Shown here: in pieces, positions 42,276-51,295 of the stretch
Numbering within the stretch: the stretch's first letter is position 1
How the letters are laid out: each line of letters begins with the position of its first letter
Source of the DNA: Caldilinea sp. CFX5
Lineage (GTDB): Bacteria > Chloroflexota > Anaerolineae > Caldilineales > Caldilineaceae
Direction: 5' to 3'
Length of the DNA stretch: 64,000 nucleotides
Assembly: GCA_021405325.1 (NCBI GenBank)
Contig: QWII01000057.1
Coordinates: 74,197 to 138,196, forward strand
Position numbers and translations under genes: made by a program
Notes under the pieces: generated by a model
What the model was told of the DNA's origin: nothing
The model's input: only the letters and a program-made list of their open reading frames with translations
The model's database searches: none

Positions 42276-43293
42276 CGTAAGCTCCTTGTTGATGAGAGGA
42301 AATTGGTTGGCGTATATCACAATAGCGGGCCAGCGCCCATTGCAAGGTGACAGCGCCATAACGCCATTGCACCCACAACGCTGTGAACAACAGGCCCAGC
42401 AGAATGGCAACAAGGCCGAATAAGCCGGCTTCCGGCCCGAAAGCACCGCCGGTCCACAGTTGCGGCCCTGTTTGTTGAATGGCAATCAAGGTGATGCTGC
42501 TCAAATTATTGCCGCTGACCCGAAACCCATAGACACTGCCCAGAAAAAAATTCCAGGTAATATGAAGGCCAATCGGCAGCCCCAAGCGTCCGGTCAGCAC
42601 ATAACCCAGACCAAGAAAAAGGCCGACCAGCATCAGGGCAAGCGTACTAAGCCAGGTGCTATTCGGGTTAAAGATATGCAGAAAGCCAAAGAAGAGCGAG
42701 GAGATCACCCACGCAAGCACAATCGCCCCTTTGGCCCGGAGCAGCGGATAGTTGAAGCCTTCGGCTAAGTTGCGTAGTTGGTAGCCGCGCGCCAACAGTT
42801 CCTCATTGATGGCGATGGCGATAAAGAGAAAGATCGGCTGCCAGATGGCAACCGACAGCGGTGTGTCAGGCAGTGTCGTCTGTAGGTAGCCGGCCACGGT
42901 CAGCCAGCCCAGGCTCCACTCGGCGATAAAGATCAAGGTGACTAAGCCGGCGCCCAGCAACAATCCAAAGCAAAAATCTTCGATCCAATGCCGGTCAACC
43001 GCCAGTCCCAGATCAGCCAAAGAACGATGATCAAAGTAGCGCACCAGCAGCCAGGTTAAGCCAATGACCAGCAGTGCATTGATGGTATAGAAGAGAAGTT
43101 CACCGGCAATCGGCGCAAAAGGCGGCAGCAGCGCAATCAAGGCGGTGGTGAGGGGTGATTCAATGACCTGACTGGAAGCGAGCTGGATCGTGACCCAAAG
43201 CAAGGAATACAACACGACCCGCCAACCGGCGCGCCAACGGCGTTCGCTACGATTCCAAAAGAGTCGGTTGACTGCTTCCATCACCCACAGCAT
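42265..43293 (-). CDS. CPBP-family intramembrane metalloprotease
   Basis: 342 residues with about eight membrane segments. The three active-site motifs are present: the EExxxR box in [16 protein letters not shown], a His in [14 protein letters not shown], and HxxxN in [11 protein letters not shown]. These glutamyl/CAAX-type proteases act within membranes on unknown substrates. It is directly upstream of argH and translationally overlapping, though a functional link is not evident. A second ATG twelve bases in ([10 protein letters not shown]) is an alternative start. Confidence 0.85.
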   Translation of the reverse strand: MLWVMEAVNRLFWNRSERRWRAGWRVVLYSLLWVTIQLASSQVIESPLTTALIALLPPFAPIAGELLFYTINALLVIGLTWLLVRYFDHRSLADLGLAVDRHWIEDFCFGLLLGAGLVTLIFIAEWSLGWLTVAGYLQTTLPDTPLSVAIWQPIFLFIAIAINEELLARGYQLRNLAEGFNYPLLRAKGAIVLAWVISSLFFGFLHIFNPNSTWLSTLALMLVGLFLGLGYVLTGRLGLPIGLHITWNFFLGSVYGFRVSGNNLSSITLIAIQQTGPQLWTGGAFGPEAGLFGLVAILLGLLFTALWVQWRYGAVTLQWALARYCDIRQPISSHQQGAYDVK

Positions 43294-43595
43294 GGGGGTC
43301 TATATCCTCTAGACCATTATGAAAAGGTTGCTAAGGCGTGTTCAAAGATTTACCTATCCATTTTCTCGGATGCAATCCGTTGCTGACAGCGAGAAGCCGC
43401 CTCAGCGGCTGGATATTTATTTCTCGGTATACCGATAGGTGAGTTTTTGCAGAATCTTAAGAGAGACGCAGCACGCAGAAGGCCGCCTGTGCAAAAGGCT
43501 AGCGCTCCAAGGGCGGTTCTTCCTGAGACGGCCGTTAACGAAATAACCCTATCTGAAATTCATCTATTTGGGCGCCGGGTTAACCTTATGCTACA

Positions 43596-44396
43596 ATGCA
43601 CCCCATGCAAAGCATGGAACCGAACCCATCAACTTCTTCATCACTCATCGCACCGACGGAACTGACCCTGTTAGCCGAAGGATGCGCCCAACTTGGCTTG
43701 CCCCTGACCGAGCGGCAACTGGCGCACTTTGCGCTCTTCTATCAGGAACTGGTGACCTGGAATGAAAAATTCAACCTGACCGGCATCACCGACCTGGCCG
43801 AAGTGCAGACCAAACACTTTCTCGATAGTGTCGTCGCGTTGCCGCTGCTGGTTGAATTGTGGGGCGAAACACTGCCGCCAACCAGGGCGCTCCACTGTAT
43901 CGACGTCGGCACAGGAGCGGGCTTTCCCGGTCTGCCGCTCAAATTGGTTGCGCCCCGGCTTAAATGGAGCTTGATGGATGGCACCGGCAAAAAAATTACC
44001 TTCCTCCAACAGTTGCTACCCAAATTGAATCTGGCGGATGTGAATCTGATCCAAGGACGCGCCGAGGAACTAGGTCGCGAAACAAGCTACCGTGGTCAAT
44101 TTGATCTCGTGGTGGCGCGCGCCGTTGCGCCGTTAAATACCTTAGCAGAGTATCTACTGCCATTGGCGCGGATGGGCGGCTTGGTGGCTGTCTACAAAGG
44201 GGCGAGCGCCGCGCAAGAATTTATGGCCGCGCGCAAGGCGATTGACCTGCTCGGCGGTGAGACGGTGCGGCTGGCGCCGGTCAACGTGCCGTTCCTCGAC
44301 GAACAGCGGTTTATCCTCTTGCTGAAAAAGGTTCGTCCGACGCCAAATCAATACCCACGCGGACAAGGGTTGGCGCGTAAAAAACCGCTCGGTTAA
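43596..44396 (+). CDS. rsmG: 16S rRNA (guanine-N7) methyltransferase RsmG
   Basis: 266 residues as the longest frame. Typical motifs: [31 protein letters not shown], and the SAM-binding [17 protein letters not shown]. It methylates G527 (E. coli numbering) of 16S rRNA. A TACAAT -10-like box overlaps the first ATG (43592-43597), so translation probably starts at ATG 43605 or 43614, nearly leaderless. Its stop overlaps the rex stop by two bases in a convergent arrangement. Confidence 0.9.
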   Translation: MHPMQSMEPNPSTSSSLIAPTELTLLAEGCAQLGLPLTERQLAHFALFYQELVTWNEKFNLTGITDLAEVQTKHFLDSVVALPLLVELWGETLPPTRALHCIDVGTGAGFPGLPLKLVAPRLKWSLMDGTGKKITFLQQLLPKLNLADVNLIQGRAEELGRETSYRGQFDLVVARAVAPLNTLAEYLLPLARMGGLVAVYKGASAAQEFMAARKAIDLLGGETVRLAPVNVPFLDEQRFILLLKKVRPTPNQYPRGQGLARKKPLG

Positions 44397-45037
44397 GACC
44401 CCTCGTCAGCACACCCCTTTTTTAGATAGAAGGTCATGTGTTGAAAGTGGATGACCGGATCAATATACTCAACCCGGATCGCTTTGGGTAAATTCAGGGT
44501 TGTCGGCGCATAGCAAAGAATGCTCTTGATCCCGGCTTCGACCAATTGTTCCGCCACCACTTGTGCACCGTGCGCCGGCACAGCGACGATGGCGATTTGG
44601 CAATTGTGTTCCGCAACAACCGGCCCAATCTGTTCAACCGATTGAATCACCAGGCTGCCGATGGCCGCTCCAATTTTGCTTGGGTCACTATCAAAGACGC
44701 CGACAATGCGAAAGCCCCGGTTTTCAAAACCGTTGTAACTGGCGAGTGCATGACCCAAATACCCTGCGCCCACCAACACAACCGGCCAGATACAATCGAC
44801 TTGCAAAATCTCTTCCAGTTGGCGGCAGAGAAACGTTGTATTGTAGCCGGTGCCTTGTTTGCCAAATTCACCAAAATGGCTTAGATCTTTACGTATTTGT
44901 GCTGAACTAATACCAAGCAGTTCGCCCAACTCCTGGCTGGAAGTTACATCTCGTCCTTGACTGACCAGTTGTTTCAATGTTCTCAGATAGACTGGCAATC
45001 GCCCAATCACAATATCAGGAATTTCTAATGCGTTCAC
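44393..45037 (-). CDS. rex: Redox-sensing transcriptional repressor Rex
   Basis: 214 residues. The N-terminal winged helix reads [20 protein letters not shown] with [20 protein letters not shown]. The NAD-binding Rossmann part has [19 protein letters not shown], then FDSDPSKIG. Rex senses the NADH/NAD+ ratio and represses respiratory and fermentative genes until NADH is high. A Rex-box-like palindrome lies ~410 bases upstream. Convergent with rsmG. Confidence 0.93.
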   Translation of the reverse strand: MNALEIPDIVIGRLPVYLRTLKQLVSQGRDVTSSQELGELLGISSAQIRKDLSHFGEFGKQGTGYNTTFLCRQLEEILQVDCIWPVVLVGAGYLGHALASYNGFENRGFRIVGVFDSDPSKIGAAIGSLVIQSVEQIGPVVAEHNCQIAIVAVPAHGAQVVAEQLVEAGIKSILCYAPTTLNLPKAIRVEYIDPVIHFQHMTFYLKKGCADEGS

Positions 45038-45448
45038 ACTATTATCCTCATTCGATACAGATCTAAGGTTGCTCCTGTACCTTTTTGACAGGCTGACTAG
45101 CGCTCGTTAGCAGTCAGCAGTTGTCGCCCCTCAACCCTGTGCTTGTCGCCCGTCGCTCTATCCATTGTGCAAGAGTTTTTATGATTTCACCGCCCTGCTC
45201 GCCGTGCCTGCCCTGAGAACATTTGAACCATTGCCACATGCGCGCGGTTGCGTGTATTTACGGTTGCCGTTAAAATCAGCATGAAGGTGTCACAGGTCTA
45301 CCTAGGTTCGGTTGACATTGGCGGCGTATACACCTGACAGGTTGCCAACATCTGTCCGGTGTTTCAGCGGCCACCACGAAATGTCAATCTCGCAAAGTGA
45401 AGCATACATTGCAAGTATTTAGATAAACACAGAACAATTTGCAAGCCA

Positions 45449-45466
45449 TTGTGTATTTTAGCACAA
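45449..45466. promoter_or_regulatory. Putative Rex operator
   Basis: TTGTGTATTTTAGCACAA is an 18-base dyad with the TTGTG-N8-CACAA spacing of Rex boxes. It lies in the 580-base gap upstream of rex, suggesting autoregulation from a distant promoter. The rest of 45038-45448 shows only a degenerate CCTGACAGG palindrome at 45330-45363. Confidence 0.45.
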
Positions 45467-45534
45467 ATCTCTCTGTTATGCTAATTACAAAGCAGAGTTA
45501 CAGCAGAAAAGGGGCTGTTACGGCGGATTACCAG

Positions 45535-45571
45535 AAAAATAAAGCGGCCCAAGGACTCGATTCCTCGGGCC
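45535..45571 (-). terminator. Intrinsic terminator of the small membrane protein gene
   Basis: On the reverse strand GGCCCGAGGA and TCCTTGGGCC form a 10-bp stem (one G-U pair) with a 6-base loop, followed by GCTTTATTTTT. One of the few canonical terminators in the window. Confidence 0.7.
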
Positions 45572-45616
45572 ACTGCTTTGCGGGCCGGTTAGGCTTCGTT
45601 AGCGATTTTCTCAGCC

Positions 45617-45877
45617 TTAGTATATCCGATATTGAACTTGCGTACTCGACGTGGCGCGTCGTTCCGCCTGACGCAAAGCCAACGACCAGCCGATCAGCGT
45701 AATACCGGCAAAGAGCAGAACGCCGGCTACCAGATAGGCCAACAACTCCGGCCAGACCAAAATCGCCAACGCCATCAACGTTAAGAAAAGACCGGGCGCC
45801 ATCACCAACGACCAACCCCCCGCTAACACGCGGCTTCGTTGCTGGAATGTTGTAAAAATTTGTGAACTGGTAAACAT
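45617..45877 (-). CDS. Small two-helix membrane protein
   Basis: 86 residues from ATG 45877 with AGGGG upstream. Two hydrophobic helices are visible: GWSLVMAPGLFLTLMALAIL and AYLVAGVLLFAGITLIGWSL. Resembles small DUF3096/HdeD-like membrane proteins. Function unknown. A canonical terminator follows. Confidence 0.6.
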   Translation of the reverse strand: MFTSSQIFTTFQQRSRVLAGGWSLVMAPGLFLTLMALAILVWPELLAYLVAGVLLFAGITLIGWSLALRQAERRATSSTQVQYRIY

Positions 45878-45955
45878 CGCAAAACCCCTCTCTGCACCAG
45901 AACAACCAGTGCGGAATTCGCATAAAGTGCGCATGGCCGAGCCGTTACTGACACT

Positions 45956-46651
45956 TTAGTCGCGACGGCGACCAAGCAGAATGAAGGCATAGTAGGCCAA
46001 CGTCATAATGGCTTGAATGGCCGCCGCCACATAGGTGAGCGCTGCCGCATCCAACACCCGATTGACCCCCTGAATCTCCTGCGGGGCCAGAATCCCTTGG
46101 CTTACCAACAACTGCTTGGCGCGGCGGCTGGCGTCAAACTCCACCGGCAAGGTGACAAACGCAAAGAGCGCCGTCAACCCAAAGAGAATCAAACCAGCCC
46201 ATGCTAGTGCTGTCGTATTCAGCGCCAACCCCACAAAAAAGATGATCGGACCAACCCAGCCGCCAACCTGCACCGATGGCACCATCGCTGACCGCAATTT
46301 CAGCGGCGCATAGTGTTGCTGATCCTGTAAGGCATGTCCGGCTTCATGCGCCGCCACCCCAACCGCCGCCAGGCTCGGCGTATCATAGACTTGCGGGCTA
46401 AGGCGCAGCACTTTATTACGTGGGTCATAGTGATCCGTTAGGAAACCGTTTACCCGTTCAACCGCCACATTGTAAAGGCCGCTGTTATTTAATATCTGTC
46501 GCGCCGCCTCGGCGCCGGTGATGCCGCGCGCCGAACGAACGCGTTCATATTGGGCAAAGGCCGAACGCACGCGCGCCTGGGCATAGAAGCCAAGCAATAG
46601 GCCCGGTATGGCAAAGATCAGATATAGGGGGTCAAAGTAAAAAGGCAACAT
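45956..46651 (-). CDS. YugP-family membrane zinc metallopeptidase
   Basis: 231 residues. The zinc motif HEAGH is in GVAAHEAGHALQDQQHYAPL, with membrane segments at the start (LYLIFAIPGLLLGFYAQARV) and after the motif (GPIIFFVGLALNTTALAWAG). The SDHYDP-like stretch FLTDHYDPRNKVLRLSPQVY is characteristic of YugP (peptidase Mx1). Likely a membrane quality-control protease. Confidence 0.88.
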   Translation of the reverse strand: MLPFYFDPLYLIFAIPGLLLGFYAQARVRSAFAQYERVRSARGITGAEAARQILNNSGLYNVAVERVNGFLTDHYDPRNKVLRLSPQVYDTPSLAAVGVAAHEAGHALQDQQHYAPLKLRSAMVPSVQVGGWVGPIIFFVGLALNTTALAWAGLILFGLTALFAFVTLPVEFDASRRAKQLLVSQGILAPQEIQGVNRVLDAAALTYVAAAIQAIMTLAYYAFILLGRRRD

Positions 46652-47142
46652 CGCTCTCTCCGTCCTGCAACATGCAATTCCATCGCCTCATTATCGACAG
46701 GAATCATTATCAACGGTAAGTGGTCAGCGGGTCAGTAACCCGCCCGACTTTGTACGCCTGCTTGGGGTACAGGTCGCTTACCAACCGCTCCTATATGTGC
46801 TGCGGTCAATACTGATACTTTATCACAACTCTTGTGTAAATAGCATTAGAGATCAATTAGCCTTCTGTTAGCAAAGTGCGCTACAGACCCTGGCGAGTAA
46901 CAATGGAGTGTTCTGTAAGGAAGCAAAACAAAGACAAATCACCTTTTAAATTCTTAAGTTACCTACTGTTTCAGCTATAATTGTTTCCGCTATAATCAGT
47001 AGACCACAACGTAACTGAGATTGCAACTCAACTGACGCTGAACCACGCGACCACACGACTGTGGACTCCTGATTATAGATAGATTTCGCTAACTGGTTGG
47101 CCGTAACCCTGTTTTTGTGAACGGCAAAAGGAGACGCCTGCC
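46652..47142 (+). promoter_or_regulatory. Gene-free upstream region with tandem -10 boxes
   Basis: No frame is convincing. Two TATAAT boxes (46976-46981 and 46991-46996), each within GCTATAAT, precede the gene at 47143 by ~150 bases. No clear -35 box could be paired with either. Confidence 0.35.
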
Positions 47143-47673
47143 ATGCAAACCGTAGAAACGATCAAAACAGATAGCCGAGCGCGCTTTACATACTTTGGGG
47201 AGAAAACCAAGGTGCAACCGCATGATCCGAAGCTTTGGGGTGTAACGGCCGGCGGAGCGCTGGTTGGTGCAGCCGCCGTGGCGGCAACAACGCAAGGTGC
47301 GCTCGCTCTATTTGCCTTGTTGGCCGCGCCGCCTGTGGCCTTAACGGTCGGCGCACTTGGCGGCGGTTTCATGGGTTGGAATTATATGCGCCGGCGCCAG
47401 CTCCGCGGCCCGGTAGCGCCGCCAACCAACGGCAGCCCGTGTGCGGCTATGGATGATCTGGCGTTAATTCATGGCGTTACCGCTGTCTATGCGGCGCGTC
47501 TACATGCTGCCGGCATTCATACCTTTGCCCAATTGGCTGAGTTAACACCGGAACGCGTCCATCTGATCATTGGCCCAACTTACTATGGCGCCATTATCCA
47601 CAGTACAAGTTGGATTGCGGAAGCACAGCAGTTGGCCAACAAAAGCAAAGCGCAGGGGTGTTTGGTTGGTTAG
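47143..47673 (+). CDS. Membrane protein with C-terminal helix-hairpin-helix domain
   Basis: 176 residues, AAAAGGAG before the ATG. A glycine/alanine-rich hydrophobic hairpin (GVTAGGALVGAAAVAATTQG then ALFALLAAPPVALTVGALGG) precedes MDDLALIHGVTAVYAARLHA and GIHTFAQLAELTPERVHLII. The latter is the helix-hairpin-helix (DUF4332-like) domain found in many uncharacterised proteins. Function unknown. Confidence 0.65.
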   Translation: MQTVETIKTDSRARFTYFGEKTKVQPHDPKLWGVTAGGALVGAAAVAATTQGALALFALLAAPPVALTVGALGGGFMGWNYMRRRQLRGPVAPPTNGSPCAAMDDLALIHGVTAVYAARLHAAGIHTFAQLAELTPERVHLIIGPTYYGAIIHSTSWIAEAQQLANKSKAQGCLVG

Positions 47674-47731
47674 ACTGCCGGTTGGGCGGCAAACCGCCTA
47701 ATCAACGATACATCTGCGTGCAGAAATAGAT

Positions 47732-49363
47732 CTACGCTGCCTTTCTCCTACGCGCCATTGCCAATAGCGGACGGAGTTCTTCGGCCTGTAAGAGAAAAGC
47801 GGCACCAAAGTAGACCACTGCGGCGAGCAACAGACCAATCAACGTGGTGAACCAAATGGTCCAACTGCCGCCTGCCGGCAAGGCGTACCACTGTAACCAA
47901 CCCCATACGGCGACGGCCATAACACCGGCGGCGACGATCTGTCGCCCAATCGCCACGGTCAACTGTTGATAATCCAGTTCACCGATGTGTCGTCGTAGCA
48001 ACCAGAGCAGCAACAGCATCTCCAGGGTCGTTGCTATGCTATTGGCCAGCGCCAACCCGCCATGCCCCAACTGTTGCACCCACCAGAAACTCAACCCGAT
48101 GTTGAGGAGCATTGCGCCAATACCAACGGCAACCGGCGTCCAAGTATTGTGCATGGCATAAAAGGCGCGCACCGCGATTTCAACCACAGCATGGGCCACC
48201 AGGCCGATGGCATAGAACTGCAGCGCATAGCCCACTAATGCCGTACTCTCGGCGGTAAACTCGCGCCGTTGAAAGAGCAAGGTGACGAGGGGGATGCGCA
48301 ACAGATAGAGCGCTACCGCCGCCGGAATGGTCAGGAATAAAATGGTGCGCAACAGTTGGCTAAAAGTCTGCCGCAGCGCGACCACCTGCCCAGTCGCGGC
48401 CTGAGCGGCAAAGGTCGGAAAGATGGCCGTGGCAATCGACTGGGCAAAGACCCCTTGCGGCAGCAACATCAAAAGCCAGGCATAGTTGAGCGCACTCAGG
48501 CTACCGCTGCTCAGCCCACTAGCCAGGATCGTGTTGACCAGAAAGTGCATCTGGACAAAAAACAGCCCCAAGACCCGCGGCCCCATCAAGCGCATCACCT
48601 CGCGCACGCCGGCGTCCTGGAGGGTGAGCGCCGGGGTATAGCGGGCGCGGGCCTGCCATAAACCAGGCAGTTGAATCATCAAATGGGCCACAGCACCGGC
48701 CACCACGCCAATCACCAGCCCCAGAATACCGAAATACGGCGTCAATAGCCACGCACCCAGAATAATCGCCAGGTTATAAAAGACGGGCGCTGCCGCCGGC
48801 AGGAGAAAATGTTGGGTGGCATTGAGCGCCCCCATGATCAGACCACTGGCGCCAAAGACCACCGTACTTAGTAGCATCCAGCGCATCAATTGAGCAGTGA
48901 GCGCTTGCTGCTCCGGGCTAAAGCCGGGCGCGATTAACCACTGCACCAGCGGGCCGGCGCTTGCCATAACCACAGCAGCAATCAGCACCAATAGCAGCGT
49001 CATCAAGGTCAGCACCCGGCTAAAGAGCAACCAGGCATCGTCGGTTGCGCCCTGCGCCCAGCGTGCGGCAAAGGTGGGGATGAAAGCGCTCCCCAACGCC
49101 CCGCCGGCCACCAATTGAAAGAGCAGATCGGGCAGCCGAAAAGCCGCCAGGTACGCGTCAAGTTCGGGGCTGGTGCCAAAGTGCGCCCCAATCACCACCT
49201 CGCGCGCCAACCCCATGACCCGACTCAACACAAAGAAGATCATGACGATCAGGGCAGCGCCAGCCAACCGTCGCCCGCTGAGGGTGGCGTTCGACGGCGC
49301 GGTCTGCCCTTTTTCATTGGTGTTGATTGCTTGACCCAATGGTGCAGATTGCGTTTCGCTCAC
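47732..49363 (-). CDS. murJ: Lipid II flippase MurJ (MviN)
   Basis: 543 residues, about 14 membrane helices. Family landmarks are VLSRVMGLAREVVIGAHFGT, LDAYLAAFRLPDLLFQLVAG, GALGSAFIPTFA, and LPQGVFAQSIATAIFPTFAA. It flips lipid-linked peptidoglycan precursors across the membrane. RidA starts a few bases upstream on the same strand (49370 stop), so the pair is likely co-transcribed. Confidence 0.93.
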   Translation of the reverse strand: MSETQSAPLGQAINTNEKGQTAPSNATLSGRRLAGAALIVMIFFVLSRVMGLAREVVIGAHFGTSPELDAYLAAFRLPDLLFQLVAGGALGSAFIPTFAARWAQGATDDAWLLFSRVLTLMTLLLVLIAAVVMASAGPLVQWLIAPGFSPEQQALTAQLMRWMLLSTVVFGASGLIMGALNATQHFLLPAAAPVFYNLAIILGAWLLTPYFGILGLVIGVVAGAVAHLMIQLPGLWQARARYTPALTLQDAGVREVMRLMGPRVLGLFFVQMHFLVNTILASGLSSGSLSALNYAWLLMLLPQGVFAQSIATAIFPTFAAQAATGQVVALRQTFSQLLRTILFLTIPAAVALYLLRIPLVTLLFQRREFTAESTALVGYALQFYAIGLVAHAVVEIAVRAFYAMHNTWTPVAVGIGAMLLNIGLSFWWVQQLGHGGLALANSIATTLEMLLLLWLLRRHIGELDYQQLTVAIGRQIVAAGVMAVAVWGWLQWYALPAGGSWTIWFTTLIGLLLAAVVYFGAAFLLQAEELRPLLAMARRRKAA

Positions 49364-49369
49364 CTGATT

Positions 49370-49756
49370 CTACCCTTCAGGCACGAGCGCAATGCAATCG
49401 ACAGCGATCTCACTCTGGCCGATGCGGGAATGCACTGTGGTGCGCGCCGGATATGGCTCACTGACATACTTCAAGTACACCTCGTTCATCTTGGCAAAGT
49501 TAGCAAAGTCGGCCAGGAAGACTGTGACCTTGACGGCATTGGCCCAAGAGGTTCCCGCCGCTGCCAACAAGGCGGTGACATTCTGGAAGACTTGCTCAGC
49601 CTGCTCCACAAAGTCACCACTGCGCGCCACATTAGTGACGGGATCGATGGGGCCTTGCGCCGAAACATAAACCGTTGGACCGGCAGCCACAATGGCTGGT
49701 GAATAGGGACCGCGTGGCTTGGGCGCTTTCTCGCTTTGAATGGGTTGACGAATCAT
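49370..49756 (-). CDS. ridA: RidA-family enamine/imine deaminase
   Basis: 128 residues. Markers: PRGPYSPAIVAAGPTVYVSA, QVFQNVTALLAAAGTSWANA, and VKVTVFLADFANFAKMNEVY. The invariant Arg that binds substrate carboxylates is in YPARTTVHSRI. The fold forms trimers that hydrolyse reactive 2-aminoacrylate. Directly upstream of murJ with a six-base gap. Confidence 0.92.
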   Translation of the reverse strand: MIRQPIQSEKAPKPRGPYSPAIVAAGPTVYVSAQGPIDPVTNVARSGDFVEQAEQVFQNVTALLAAAGTSWANAVKVTVFLADFANFAKMNEVYLKYVSEPYPARTTVHSRIGQSEIAVDCIALVPEG

Positions 49757-49782
49757 AGTGGATCTCCATGAAGAATTGTGGT

Positions 49783-49867
49783 GTTGGTTCGTTGGTTGGT
49801 TCGTTGGTTGGTTCGTTGGTTGGATGGTTCGTTGCTTGAGCTTGTCGAAACCAACGAACCATCCAAC
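49783..49867. repeat. Three 12-bp tandem repeats plus inverted repeat
   Basis: GTTGGTTCGTTG is repeated three times exactly (49783-49818). It is followed by a stem of 16-base arms, GTTGGATGGTTCGTTG (49819-49834) and its complement (49852-49867), whose loop contains GAGCTTGTCGAAA. It lies five bases after the histidine phosphatase stop and upstream of ridA. Related by sequence to 9921-9994. Confidence 0.75.
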
Positions 49868-49871
49868 TACC

Positions 49872-50612
49872 CTATCGCGTGATCAACGTCGGCGGCAAGT
49901 GTTCGGTCCGATTCAGGTAACGCAGGAGCATAAAACCGCGCGGCGTGAAGTCGAGCCGGGTGATTGCCGTGTTATAGTGTGAATAGTAGAGTTGGACAGC
50001 AAAATCCTGCCCCAGGAGCGCTTTGATCAGTGCGTCGATAAAGGTGCCATGCGCCACCAGGGCGATCCGCTCGGTCGGCATGGTGGGCGCCCAAGTGCGA
50101 ATCTGGTCGGCCACCCGTTGGGCGCGTTGATAGCAGCCTTCCATCTCTTCGTAGCCGCCCGGCCACCAGCCGTTTTCGGTGATTGCTGCCGGTAGTTGAT
50201 AGCCGGGAAAGAGGGTCATCATCTCCTGGCGGGTCAGGCCAAAGTGCTGCGCCACCGGCCCCTTTTCCGGGTCGCCATGAAAGATGCCGCCATGTTCATG
50301 AATATCGATCCAGACTTCCGGTTGCACACCTAGCGCTTTGCTAATGGGCTGTGCGGTCTGCAAGGTGCGTAACATGGGACTACAATAGAGCCGGGTAAAG
50401 CCATACCCTGCTTGACTTGCATTGGCTTGTTCTTGTGCTGCCTCCGCGTAGTCCGCACTTGCCAGATGATCGGCAACCAACTGCGCCTGCCGTTCCCCAA
50501 TGGCGGTTAGGGGCGGCTCCGGCACACGCTCGGTCATATAGTCTTCCATTTTGACGTGTTCCGCCAAAAGATTATTGGTAGATTGTGCATGACGTATCAG
50601 AAAGAGTTTCAT
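49872..50612 (-). CDS. Histidine phosphatase (phosphoglycerate mutase-like)
   Basis: 246 residues. The catalytic RHG-type box is MKLFLIRHAQSTNN. Others: LYCSPMLRTLQTAQPISKAL (phosphate-binding Arg) and IALVAHGTFIDAL with the second His. It hydrolyses or transfers phosphate in small molecules. It is transcribed toward ridA/murJ but is separated from them by the repeat at 49783. Confidence 0.88.
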   Translation of the reverse strand: MKLFLIRHAQSTNNLLAEHVKMEDYMTERVPEPPLTAIGERQAQLVADHLASADYAEAAQEQANASQAGYGFTRLYCSPMLRTLQTAQPISKALGVQPEVWIDIHEHGGIFHGDPEKGPVAQHFGLTRQEMMTLFPGYQLPAAITENGWWPGGYEEMEGCYQRAQRVADQIRTWAPTMPTERIALVAHGTFIDALIKALLGQDFAVQLYYSHYNTAITRLDFTPRGFMLLRYLNRTEHLPPTLITR

Positions 50613-50857
50613 TGGCTCCTATTTCCCTCTCCTCTTGCATAGTAAATTTGGCAAAAACACAGTCATGCAAGATACCATTGCAGGAGCAGTTGGCAAAAAT
50701 TTAAGGTGACTGATCGCTGTTAGCCTGCACTACGCCATATCTGTTCAGCCGGAATAGTCTGTATGCTATTGAATGGGTGTACGCATACAACAGTCATGCA
50801 CCAGCAGTGGCATAATAGCCAAATATGGTAATTTCATCATCACCAGAGGAGAAATAT

Positions 50858-51247
50858 ATGACTACCATTCCCGAAACCCATCGTGATATTCTCAGCAAAC
50901 GTTCCTATGCCCATGTGGCGACGGTCAACGAGGAAGGGGTGCCCCAGGTCACGCCCGTTTGGGTTGACTATGACGGCAACCATGTGTTAATCAACAGCGC
51001 CAAAGGGCGCAAAAAGGATCGCAACATGCGCGCCCAACCCGTGATCGCCATGAGCATCCAAGACCCCGACAACCCTTACCGCTATCTCGGCCTCCAGGGC
51101 AAGATTACGGAGATCACCGAAGAAGGGGGCTATGACCACATCAACAAGCTTTCCCACAAATACGGCGGCAAAGATTACCCCAAGAATCCGGGCGAAGTGC
51201 GCGTAATCTACAAGATCGAACCGACGCGTGTTTGGACAATGGGCTAG
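50858..51247 (+). CDS. PPOX-class F420-dependent oxidoreductase
   Basis: 129 residues from ATG 50858 (AGAGGAG upstream; the open frame extends to 50825). YAHVATVNEEGVPQVTPVWV then YLGLQGKITEITEEGG marks the split-barrel flavin/F420-binding fold of the Rv1155-like family. Supports F420 use by the host together with the LLM enzyme at 24002. Divergent from the phosphatase. Confidence 0.83.
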   Translation: MTTIPETHRDILSKRSYAHVATVNEEGVPQVTPVWVDYDGNHVLINSAKGRKKDRNMRAQPVIAMSIQDPDNPYRYLGLQGKITEITEEGGYDHINKLSHKYGGKDYPKNPGEVRVIYKIEPTRVWTMG

Positions 51248-51255
51248 CGATGGAA

Positions 51256-51295
51256 AAGGATGAAGGATGAAGTCATGGTTTCATCCTTCATCCTT
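51256..51295. repeat. Inverted repeat between convergent genes
   Basis: 16-base perfect arms AAGGATGAAGGATGAA (51256-51271) and its complement (51280-51295), 8-base loop. The right arm overlaps the stop of the aminotransferase by two bases, so it probably ends both transcripts. Confidence 0.7.

Noticed and set aside
45439..45702. 87-codon forward frame near the Rex-box
   Set aside because: It crosses the terminator and antisense of the small membrane protein gene, with no ribosome site or motif.
49783..49818. Short repeats considered as a CRISPR array
   Set aside because: The 12-base units are directly adjacent without spacers, and no cas gene is present.
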